NCBI GenBank assembly: GCA_009911175.1
Contig: QXWX01000108.1
Location: 1-21,356 of the forward strand
DNA: 21,356 nt
Source: Lachnospiraceae bacterium
GTDB lineage: Bacteria; Bacillota_A; Clostridia; Lachnospirales; Lachnospiraceae
Direction of reading: 5' to 3'
Made by a program: the position numbers and the translations under genes. Shown here piece after piece: positions 8,301-16,040 of this stretch. Each line of letters opens with the position of its first letter. Within the stretch, counting starts at the first letter, position 1. The notes beneath the pieces are model-generated. The model saw only the letters and a list, made by a program, of their open reading frames with translations. It made no database searches and had not been told where the DNA came from.

Positions 8301-9320
8301 TTGAACATTCATATTACAGATATTTATGGACAAAGCTTTACGAGTACAGCATTAAAAGCACAAAACAGGGTGGCAGAAGTTGCGAGAACAATGGGTTATA
8401 AAGAACTGGGAATATATTCTTATGATATGAATTCTGACTCACCGGAAATGCTGCATTCGCGTATTGACGGAATAATCGCTTCTGTGGGATATGGGGATAT
8501 TGTTATTTTTCAATATCCAGCATGGAACGGCACTGGATTTGATGAGATTTTTGTTCGACGTTTGAAAAACTATAAAGGATTGAAGCTGATTTTTTTTGTT
8601 CATGACATTCCGTCGTTAATGTTTGAAAATAATCGTTACCTTTTAGGCAGACAGATTGAGATTCTGAATCTGGCAGAGGTAGTGATACTGCCTTCACAGG
8701 CGATGGCGGAGTTTCTGGTTTCTCATGGAATGACAGTAAAAAAAATAGTGATACAGAAAATGTGGGATTTCCCGATACCTGTTGACGGGACAATAAGACC
8801 TGAATTTAGAAAAGTCATTAATTTTGCTGGAAATCCAGAATCCTGGAAATTTGGATTTGTGAAAGAGTGGAAATATGATCAGGTGGAATTAAGAGTAACG
8901 GCTCAGGAGGATGAATGGGCAAATGGAAGAAATGTCAGTTTCCTTGGCTGGTTTAACAATGATATTTTTTTAGTCAATGCCCTTAGAAAGAGCGGGGGAT
9001 TCGGCCTTGTATGGACTGACAATGATTATTGGAGTGAATATATGATGCTGAATGCGAATTATAAGATCAGTGCGTATCTGGCGGCTGGGATTCCTGTGAT
9101 TGTAAATAATAGAATTGCGGAAAGAGAGACTATTCTCCGTAAAAATCTGGGAGTGGCGGTGGATTCTTTGGATGAGGCTGTGAGTAAGGTGGAGAACATG
9201 AATAAAGCACAATACAATAAAATGGCTGATAATGTGGCAGCGTTTTCTGGTCTGATTCGAGAAAACTATTTTGCAAAAAAACTGTTGACAGATGCAATGT
9301 TTAAACTGCTGTATGACTGA
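8301..9320 (+). CDS. gtf3: Gtf3-family glycosyltransferase, copy 1
   Basis: Gtf3 (earlier called Nss) is a cytoplasmic GT-B enzyme. In Streptococcus parasanguinis it adds glucose to the GlcNAc already on the serine-rich repeats, the second step of glycan building. The protein begins (M)NIHITDIYGQSFTSTALKAQN and keeps the family blocks IIASVGYGDIVIFQYP, FFVHDIPSLMFE, VIQKMWDFP, NFAGNP, FLGWFNNDIFL and YLAAGIPVIVNN. The TTG start at 8301 is chosen because a GGAGGGCGGGGTGA tract precedes it and because the paralogues begin at the same residue. ATG 8256 would add 15 unconserved residues without a ribosome site. The length of 339 residues fits. It is about as close to copy 2 as expected of a tandem duplicate. 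The actual donor sugar here cannot be read from sequence. Confidence 0.88.
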   Translation: MNIHITDIYGQSFTSTALKAQNRVAEVARTMGYKELGIYSYDMNSDSPEMLHSRIDGIIASVGYGDIVIFQYPAWNGTGFDEIFVRRLKNYKGLKLIFFVHDIPSLMFENNRYLLGRQIEILNLAEVVILPSQAMAEFLVSHGMTVKKIVIQKMWDFPIPVDGTIRPEFRKVINFAGNPESWKFGFVKEWKYDQVELRVTAQEDEWANGRNVSFLGWFNNDIFLVNALRKSGGFGLVWTDNDYWSEYMMLNANYKISAYLAAGIPVIVNNRIAERETILRKNLGVAVDSLDEAVSKVENMNKAQYNKMADNVAAFSGLIRENYFAKKLLTDAMFKLLYD

Positions 9321-9362
9321 TGTATCAACTTAGAGAAGAAAAAACAAGGTGGGGATGGTAAA

Positions 9363-10385
9363 TTGAAGGTACACATAACGAACATATATGGACAGCATTT
9401 TTCCAGTACAGCTCTTAAAGCACAGAATAGAACTGCAAATATAGCAAAAGAATCATTAGGATATCATGAGTTGGGGATATACTGCTATGATGCGAAATCA
9501 GATTCTGCTGAAATGTTAGCTTCGCGTTTAGATGGGATCATAGCTTCTGTAGGATATGGGGACATTGTTATTTTTCAATATCCGACATGGAACGATATTA
9601 TATTTGATAAAACCTTAATCCGGAGATTAAGTCAATATAGAGGATTGAAAAAGATATTTTTTGTCCATGACGTGCTTTCTTTAATGTTTGAGAGTAATCG
9701 TTATCTTTTGAAAGAGCATATTGAATTTTTTAATCAGGCAGACTTGCTTATATTACCTTCACAGAGGATGGCGGATGTTCTGCATCGAGAAGGGCTGACT
9801 GTCAAAAAAACAGTGATACAAAAAATGTGGGATTTTCCAGTCGCGGTGGATCAGACGGTGGTTCCTGAATTTAGGAAGGCGGTTAATTTTGCCGGAAATC
9901 CAAACCTGCGTAAGTTTAAATTTATAAAGGAATGGAATTATGACTCGGTTGAATTGAGAGTCACGGCAGATAAGGGGGAATGGGCTCAGGGGAAAAATAT
10001 TTGTTTTTTAGGCTGGTTTAATGATGACATTTTTTTAGTTAATGCACTTCGAAATAGCGGCGGATTTGGATTGGGATGGACAGACGATCCATACTGGGGA
10101 GAATATATGGAAGTCAATGCAAATTATAAACTCAGTGCATATTTGGCAGCGGGGATTCCTGTGATTGTTAATAAAAATATTGCGGAAAGTGAGACGATTG
10201 TCCGTAAGAATCTTGGAATGGCTGTAGAATCTTTGGATGAAGCGGTAAGCAGAATAGAAAATATGAACCAAGATCAATACAATGAAATGCTGTCTCAGGT
10301 GGCATTGTTTTCTAACCTGATTCGGGACGGGTATTTTGCAAAAAAATGTTTGACAGATGCAGTATTCCAATTATTGTGTGATTGA
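9363..10385 (+). CDS. gtf3: Gtf3-family glycosyltransferase, copy 2
   Basis: This second Gtf3-type enzyme (340 residues) directly follows copy 1 and is clearly its tandem paralogue. Shared blocks include IASVGYGDIVIFQYPTWN, FFVHDVLSLMFESNRYLL, KMWDFP, FLGWFN, SGGFGLGWTDD and SAYLAAGIPVIVN. The start is TTG 9363, preceded by a GGTGGGGA tract at suitable spacing, which mirrors the TTG start of copy 1. The substrate is presumably the GlcNAc-modified adhesin or a further extension of its glycan. Because both copies keep the conserved blocks intact, neither looks decayed; they may use different donors or add successive sugars (inference). A 16-codon frame in the following gap (10393-10443) is not regarded as a gene. 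Confidence 0.88.
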   Translation: MKVHITNIYGQHFSSTALKAQNRTANIAKESLGYHELGIYCYDAKSDSAEMLASRLDGIIASVGYGDIVIFQYPTWNDIIFDKTLIRRLSQYRGLKKIFFVHDVLSLMFESNRYLLKEHIEFFNQADLLILPSQRMADVLHREGLTVKKTVIQKMWDFPVAVDQTVVPEFRKAVNFAGNPNLRKFKFIKEWNYDSVELRVTADKGEWAQGKNICFLGWFNDDIFLVNALRNSGGFGLGWTDDPYWGEYMEVNANYKLSAYLAAGIPVIVNKNIAESETIVRKNLGMAVESLDEAVSRIENMNQDQYNEMLSQVALFSNLIRDGYFAKKCLTDAVFQLLCD

Positions 10386-10468
10386 TAAAGTAATGGAAGT
10401 GCATGCGGCGGGGAAACCTATAATCCAGTTGCTGCGCAAATGAGTTACAAATATGAGGAGGACGTGAG

Positions 10469-11959
10469 ATGATTTATAATATTAATCAAGGAATCGGATG
10501 GGCCAGCAGCGGGGTAGAATATGCGCAGGCTTATAGAGCAAAAATCCTGCGTAATATTGGACAAGAAGCAAAATTTGTCTTTACAAATATGTTTCCAGAA
10601 GAAAATATTGAACATATGACTGAAAATATAGGTTTTTTAGATTCGGAAATCATATGGCTATATACTTTTTTTACAGACTGTAAGATATCACCGGTTACTT
10701 ATACGCTTGAAAAATTGGAACAAACCTTTGGGAATAAAAAATTTACTGTTTCAAGGGCGAAAAATGTAGTGACCTATATGTTTCCAGGAAAAAATTGTTA
10801 CTATAAAGCTTATATGGCAAATGATACGGAGAATCGTGTTCACCGGGTGGAGATGGTATCGAATGGATGCCTGATCCGAAAAGATTATTATACATATTGC
10901 AGGATCTATTCGGAATATTATGCGCCTTATGATAACAAGGGACATTTGTATCAGCGAAGATTTTTTAATGAAGACGGAACGGCGGCATATGATGAAATCA
11001 TAGACGGTGATGCGGTTATGTATCAATTTCCGGATAGATTTCTTTATTCAAAGGGAGAACTGGTTGGGTATATGCTGTCGCGCTTAAATCTTACAAAGCG
11101 GGATGCTGTGATCATTGACAGGTCGATTGAATTAGGCAGAGCTATTGTACAAAATGCTGCTCCGGCCCGGCTTGGGGTTGTGATTCATGCAGACCATTTT
11201 AATGAGACGAATACAGATGAACTTCATGTTCGTTGGAATAACTATTACGAATATATGTTTTCTCAAAATAAAAGTGTTAAGTTCTATGTCACGTCTACGG
11301 ATGTTCAGAACCGTTTGCTGAAAAAACAGTTTAAACAGTACAAAGGGGTGAGAGCCAAAGTTGTGACGATCCCGGTAGGAAGCTTGGAGGAACTTAAGAT
11401 TTCCAAAGAAGGGAGACGGCAGCATTCATTGGTTACGGCATCACGGCTTTCCGGAGAAAAGCATGTGGATTGGATTGTTAAGGCAGTAGCTGCGGCGCAG
11501 AAGATGGTACCGGATATCTCGCTGGACATTTATGGAAAGGGTCCGGAGGAAGTCCGGCTAAAGGAACTGATCCGAAAATTGAACTGCAGCGATTATGTTC
11601 ATTTATGCGGTCAAAAAAAAATGGACGAGGTTTATAAAGAATATGAGGCGTATTTGTCAGGCTCCACAAGTGAAGGGTTTGGTTTGTCTCTGATGGAGGC
11701 AATAGGATCCGGACTTCCGATCATAGGATTTGATGTGCGCTATGGAAATCCTAACTTTATCGATGAGGGAAAAAATGGATATCTGATTCCAATCCATGAT
11801 GAAATGAAGGAAAAAGAACGGATTCAAAGATTGACAGAATGTGTAATACGGCTATTTACGAAAGCGGATATGGAGAAGTTCCATCAACATTCATATGAAA
11901 AAGCAAAATCTTACCTTACGGAAGAGGTGGAAAAAAAGTGGCAGGAAATTTTAAAGTGA
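10469..11959 (+). CDS. gtfA: Accessory Sec O-GlcNAc transferase subunit GtfA, copy 1
   Basis: GtfA is the catalytic half of the GtfA-GtfB complex that starts glycosylation by moving GlcNAc from UDP-GlcNAc to Ser/Thr of the adhesin repeats in the cytoplasm. The 496-residue product begins MIYNINQGIGWASSGVEYAQ, the GtfA signature. It carries the beta-meander add-on domain (about 95-190, with RKDYYTYCRIYSEYYAPYD and RRFFNEDGTAAYDE) that docks GtfB. The C-terminal nucleotide-binding lobe has TASRLSGEKHVDW, DIYGKGPEE and the retaining EX7E motif EGFGLSLME (Glu about 402 and 410). The start is ATG 10469 with GAGGAGG (10456-10462). All expected features are present, so it should be active. It is closely paralogous to the next gene. 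Confidence 0.93.
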   Translation: MIYNINQGIGWASSGVEYAQAYRAKILRNIGQEAKFVFTNMFPEENIEHMTENIGFLDSEIIWLYTFFTDCKISPVTYTLEKLEQTFGNKKFTVSRAKNVVTYMFPGKNCYYKAYMANDTENRVHRVEMVSNGCLIRKDYYTYCRIYSEYYAPYDNKGHLYQRRFFNEDGTAAYDEIIDGDAVMYQFPDRFLYSKGELVGYMLSRLNLTKRDAVIIDRSIELGRAIVQNAAPARLGVVIHADHFNETNTDELHVRWNNYYEYMFSQNKSVKFYVTSTDVQNRLLKKQFKQYKGVRAKVVTIPVGSLEELKISKEGRRQHSLVTASRLSGEKHVDWIVKAVAAAQKMVPDISLDIYGKGPEEVRLKELIRKLNCSDYVHLCGQKKMDEVYKEYEAYLSGSTSEGFGLSLMEAIGSGLPIIGFDVRYGNPNFIDEGKNGYLIPIHDEMKEKERIQRLTECVIRLFTKADMEKFHQHSYEKAKSYLTEEVEKKWQEILK

Positions 11960-12017
11960 GTGATACAGTAGTGGTATAAAGAGGAATATACGGTGGAAAG
12001 ACACGAGGAGGAGGAAC

Positions 12018-13505
12018 ATGGTATACAATTTCAACTTGGGAATTGGATGGGCCAGCAGCGGTGTAGAGTATGCACAAGCTTATCGGGCGAAGACTTTGCG
12101 AGAGATGGGTAAGGATGCTAAATTTATATTTACAGATATGTTTCCGAAGGATAATATTCAGCACATGACAGAGAATATGGGATTTTTGGATTCGGAAATT
12201 ATATGGCTTTATTCTTTTTTTACAGACTGCAAAATATCACCGGTGACTTATATGCTTCGGGATCTGGAAAAAAAATTTGGAAATCGAAGATATACTTGTT
12301 TCAGGCAAGGGGCGACAGTCAAGTACACATTTCCGGGAACAAATGAGTACTATATGGTGTATTTGGTGAATGGAAAAGAAAATCGGGTGCATAGAGTAGA
12401 AATTGTATCAAATGGATGTTTGATCCGGAAAGACTATTATACATATTGCAGAATCTATTCAGAGTACTATGCGCCATTTGATAAAAAGGCACATCTGTAT
12501 CAACGAAGATTTTTTAATGAGAATGGAACCGTAGCCTATGAAGAAATTATTGATAATGAGGTGGTCATGTATCAGTTTCCAGATCGATTGATCTGCTCAA
12601 AGGTGGAGCTGGTGGGGTATATGGTTTCCAAACTCAAACTGACGAGACGGGATGTCGTCATAATAGACAGGAGTAAGGGGATTGGTCAGGCGATTATGCA
12701 GAATGCTTCTCCGGCCCGGATCGGTATCGTAATCCATGCAGACCATTTTAGTGAGGGAAGTACAGATAAGGAGCATATCCTTTGGAACAATTTTTATGAG
12801 TATGCATTTTCACAGCATAAGCATGTGGGATTTTATATTACTTCCACGGATGCGCAAAATACACTTTTGAAAAAACAGTTTAAACAGTATATGGGAATCA
12901 GCCCTAAGATTGTTACAATTCCGGTAGGAAGCCTGGAGGAGTTGAAGAAACCCAAGATCAGAAAAAAATATGCGATGATCACGGCTTCGAGACTGGCTGA
13001 TGAAAAGCATGTAGACTGGCTGGTCGAAGCGGTAGCGGCAGCCAGAAAATATGTTCCGAATGTTTCACTGGATATTTATGGGAAAGGGAAAGAAGAGGGA
13101 GAGTTGAGAGAACTGATCAAAAGGCTGCAGTGCGGGGACTATGTGCGGCTTTGCGGGCAGCAGAATTTGGAAGAGAGATATAAGGAGTACGAAGCATATT
13201 TGTCGGGTTCGACCAGTGAGGGCTTTGGACTTTCCCTGATGGAAGCGGTTGGCTCCGGACTGCCGATTATAGGATTTGATGTGCGTTATGGAAACCAGAA
13301 CTTTATTGATGATGGGAAAAATGGCTATTTGATCGCTGTACATGATCAGATGGAGAGGAAGGAACGAGTTCAGAAATTGACTGATTGCATCGTTCGGATG
13401 TTTACAGAAGCGGATATGGAAAAGTTTCATCAGCATTCTTATAAAAAGGCGGAAATGTATCTTACAAAAGAAGTGAAGATGGGATGGAAAAATGTGTTGA
13501 AGTAA
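12018..13505 (+). CDS. gtfA: Accessory Sec O-GlcNAc transferase subunit GtfA, copy 2
   Basis: This tandem paralogue of the preceding gtfA has 495 residues and aligns with it end to end: GIGWASSGVEYAQAYRAK, FTDCKISPVTY, SNGCLIRKDYYTYCRIYSEYYAP, LLKKQFKQY and GSTSEGFGLSLMEA are all kept. EX7E is intact (Glu about 401 and 409), so both copies look catalytic. The start is ATG 12018 after a strong GAGGAGGAGGA tract. Streptococcal loci usually have a single gtfA, so two beside one canonical gtfB is uncommon. The two GtfA copies may share GtfB or prefer different repeat contexts (inference). Nucleotide identity is high only in patches, so the duplication is not recent or has been partly homogenised. 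Confidence 0.93.
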   Translation: MVYNFNLGIGWASSGVEYAQAYRAKTLREMGKDAKFIFTDMFPKDNIQHMTENMGFLDSEIIWLYSFFTDCKISPVTYMLRDLEKKFGNRRYTCFRQGATVKYTFPGTNEYYMVYLVNGKENRVHRVEIVSNGCLIRKDYYTYCRIYSEYYAPFDKKAHLYQRRFFNENGTVAYEEIIDNEVVMYQFPDRLICSKVELVGYMVSKLKLTRRDVVIIDRSKGIGQAIMQNASPARIGIVIHADHFSEGSTDKEHILWNNFYEYAFSQHKHVGFYITSTDAQNTLLKKQFKQYMGISPKIVTIPVGSLEELKKPKIRKKYAMITASRLADEKHVDWLVEAVAAARKYVPNVSLDIYGKGKEEGELRELIKRLQCGDYVRLCGQQNLEERYKEYEAYLSGSTSEGFGLSLMEAVGSGLPIIGFDVRYGNQNFIDDGKNGYLIAVHDQMERKERVQKLTDCIVRMFTEADMEKFHQHSYKKAEMYLTKEVKMGWKNVLK

Positions 13506-13533
13506 AATTGAGAAGTAGGAAAGGGTGTTGCTT

Positions 13534-14550
13534 ATGAAAGTTCATATTACGAATCTTTACGGAGTTGGCGGAACGACGACAAAAGCGCAAAATGATGTGA
13601 CCGATATCGTAAAGAGAGATTTGCAATATGGAGAGCTGGGAATATATTGTTATGCAGTAGAATCTGATTCAGAGGAAATGTTACGGACACGGATAGAGGG
13701 AATCATATCATCTGTGGGGAGTGGTGACGTGGTGGTTTTGCAGACTCCTACATGGAATAATATGTTGCTTGAAGAAAAATTGATGGATAGGCTGAATGTA
13801 CGTATTGGAGCAAAAAAAATAGTGCTTATCCATGATGTTATACCGCTTATGTATCCAAATTGGGTTGTGCCATTGAGCCGATATATAGAGTTCTATAATC
13901 GGGCAGATGTGCTCATTGTCCCATCTCAGGGTATGATTGATTTTTTACGCTCTCATGGATTGACTGTAAAAAAAGTGGTCGTTCAGAGAATGTTTGATGG
14001 TGCTTTATCGGTTGACACTACAAAGAAACCTCGATTTGAGAAGGTGATTAATTTTGCAGGAAATCCCAATGGGGATAAATGTGCATTTATCAGGGAATGG
14101 AGACATAATAATATTCAATTAGCGGTTACAGCGAACGATGGCGAGTGGGCACAAGACAAGAATATACGTTTTCTGGGATGGTTTAATAATGACAATTTAT
14201 TGGCAGACGCCCTCAGAAACAGCGGCGGCTTTGGGGTGCTGTGGTCAGATGACCCTATTTGGCGTGAGTATATTAAAATAAACGCTTCTTATAAGTTTAG
14301 TACGTATTTGGCTTCGGGCATTCCGGTTATTGTACCTTGTGGGATAGCAGAAGAAAAAACTATCATCAAAAAAAATCTTGGGCTTGTAGTAGATTCGTTA
14401 GATGAAGCTGTGGAGCGAATTGAACATATGAATGAAGAAGAGTATAACAGGATGGTGAACAGTGTAGAAGCATTTGCATATCTGCTACGTGAAGGATATT
14501 TTACTAAAAAAGCGTTGACAGATGCAGTGTTTAAATTGCTTTATGATTGA
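13534..14550 (+). CDS. gtf3: Gtf3-family glycosyltransferase, copy 3 (divergent)
   Basis: A third Gtf3-type enzyme of 338 residues, placed after the gtfA pair. The start at ATG 13534 (MKVHITNLYGVGGTTTKAQND) is preferred to the GTG at 13525, because AGGAAAGGG (13517-13525) lies 8 bases before the ATG and the paralogues begin at this residue. It keeps IISSVGSGDVVVLQTPTWN, LIHDVIPLMYPN, NFAGNP, FLGWFNNDN, SGGFGVLWSDDP and YLASGIPVIV. It differs from copies 1 and 2 in the acceptor-side blocks: the KMWDFP motif is replaced by RMFDGA, and the NRYLL region is changed. This is the pattern expected of a related enzyme with a different donor or acceptor. The family assignment is firm and the specificity unknown. 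Confidence 0.86.
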   Translation: MKVHITNLYGVGGTTTKAQNDVTDIVKRDLQYGELGIYCYAVESDSEEMLRTRIEGIISSVGSGDVVVLQTPTWNNMLLEEKLMDRLNVRIGAKKIVLIHDVIPLMYPNWVVPLSRYIEFYNRADVLIVPSQGMIDFLRSHGLTVKKVVVQRMFDGALSVDTTKKPRFEKVINFAGNPNGDKCAFIREWRHNNIQLAVTANDGEWAQDKNIRFLGWFNNDNLLADALRNSGGFGVLWSDDPIWREYIKINASYKFSTYLASGIPVIVPCGIAEEKTIIKKNLGLVVDSLDEAVERIEHMNEEEYNRMVNSVEAFAYLLREGYFTKKALTDAVFKLLYD

Positions 14551-14619
14551 GAAATATTGGTGCTGTATATATGGGAATTGTCATCTGATGCGATGAGGTG
14601 TATTTTTTTGGAGGAGTAA

Positions 14620-16023
14620 ATGAAGATGGAGAAAAGTAAAAAGACAAAAGAGAATATAGATTCTGATACAGAGATGAAACTTGATGATGCTATACTACTT
14701 TTGGACCGTTATAATCAAGACGGACAGAACTTATATATGTCATTAAAAGCGGCAGGTTTTACTTGTCCGACAGTGGTGATTGAGGATGACGGTTTTCTGC
14801 CGGATGATGTGATGTCAGTGTACAGTTATTTTCTTGGTGATTTCAAAGCAGTGCTGGGAGACGCAGCGAGACCAAAGTATTTTAATGAGATTAGAGTGCC
14901 GGATTATTGGGAAATCAGCGGGACGAATGCAAGCGGTAAGGTACAGGATCTGGATAAAGAAAGAGGCCGAATCTTTTATGCAGAACCAAAACATAAGCGT
15001 ATAGTGAGAGTCGTGGACTGGTATGATGAGCGCGGTTTTGTCCGTTCCAGCGACCATTACAACCGCTATGGGGCGATCTATGGACGAACGGTTTTCAACG
15101 CCAAAGGGCAGAAGGTGAATAAGTCATATTTTTCAGCGGGTGGTCAGGAAGTAATCGTAGAAAATTTTGTGACCGGTGATATTATTTTAAATGAGGAAAA
15201 TGAGGTAAGGATCTTTCACAACAAGACAGAGTTTGTGCTGCATTTCTTTGTGCGTGTGGGATTTAAACAGAGCCGGATTTTCTTTAATTCTTTGTCCACG
15301 CCATTTTTTGTGTCGAATCGGCTTAAGTCTCAAGAAAAAAGGGATGTTCTATTTTGGCAGGAACCGAAGCGGGAGGACATTCCGGGAAATATGCAATCTA
15401 TCTTTAAGGGGGAGGCTGGCCGTACTGCCACGGTTATGGTGCAAAAGAAGAAATCCTATGACAAGTTGATTGAACTTGGCGCAAAGAAGAGTATGGTTTA
15501 TAAGTTGGGATATATTTATCCGTTTATAAAAGAAAATACACATCAGCCGAATGCTTTGATCTGTACGAATTCGGATCATATTGAGCATTGCGAGGATATA
15601 ATCCAAAAATTACCGCAGATACATTTCTATATTGCGGCACTCACAGAGATGTCCTCCAAGCTTACAAAAATGGGGATGTACGACAATGTGAGCCTTTATC
15701 CAGGAGTTAAGATGGCAGTTTTGGATGAGCTGTTTAAACAATGTGATTACTATTTTGATATCAATCATGAGTCAGAAATGATTTCGGCAGTTCACAAGGC
15801 TTTTTTACATGATCATTTAATCCTTGCTTTCAAGGAAACGACGCATAACGAAGACTATCTTGCAGAAGAACATATATATCCGGCAGATGATTGGGAGCGA
15901 ATGTGCCTGGATGTGGAAGCGGCGATAGTAGATGCTAAAGTGCTGAAAAAGATGCTGCAAAAGCAAAAGAAGGCGGCATTGGCGGAGACGGTGAAAAGTT
16001 ATCAGAAATTGGGAAGAATATAA
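14620..16023 (+). CDS. gtfB: Accessory Sec glycosylation partner GtfB
   Basis: GtfB is the non-catalytic, substrate-binding half of the GtfA-GtfB O-GlcNAc transferase. It has a GT-B fold without an active nucleotide site and also stabilises GtfA. The 467-residue product shows the family blocks DGFLPDDVMSVYSYF, VPDYWEISGTNASGKV, IFYAEPKHKRIVRVVDW, SSDHYNRYG, EVIVENFVTGDIIL, NSLSTPFFVS and CDYYFDINHESE. About 20 hydrophilic N-terminal residues (KMEKSKKTKENIDSDTEM) precede the usual beginning and look like a local extension. The start is ATG 14620, directly behind GGAGGAG (14610-14616). It is the only canonical gtfB for the two gtfA genes upstream. Identification is secure. Confidence 0.92.
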   Translation: MKMEKSKKTKENIDSDTEMKLDDAILLLDRYNQDGQNLYMSLKAAGFTCPTVVIEDDGFLPDDVMSVYSYFLGDFKAVLGDAARPKYFNEIRVPDYWEISGTNASGKVQDLDKERGRIFYAEPKHKRIVRVVDWYDERGFVRSSDHYNRYGAIYGRTVFNAKGQKVNKSYFSAGGQEVIVENFVTGDIILNEENEVRIFHNKTEFVLHFFVRVGFKQSRIFFNSLSTPFFVSNRLKSQEKRDVLFWQEPKREDIPGNMQSIFKGEAGRTATVMVQKKKSYDKLIELGAKKSMVYKLGYIYPFIKENTHQPNALICTNSDHIEHCEDIIQKLPQIHFYIAALTEMSSKLTKMGMYDNVSLYPGVKMAVLDELFKQCDYYFDINHESEMISAVHKAFLHDHLILAFKETTHNEDYLAEEHIYPADDWERMCLDVEAAIVDAKVLKKMLQKQKKAALAETVKSYQKLGRI

Positions 16024-16040
16024 AAAGAGAGGAAGTAAAA

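Noticed and set aside
10393..10443. 16-codon frame between gtf3 copy 2 and gtfA copy 1
   Set aside because: It is very short, has no convincing ribosome site and no recognisable features; likely chance in an 83-base gap.
14581..14609. Hairpin TCATC/GATGA followed by T7 before gtfB, as a terminator
   Set aside because: The stem is only 5 bp and AT-rich, and the T run lies several bases away; it is unlikely to terminate within the operon.
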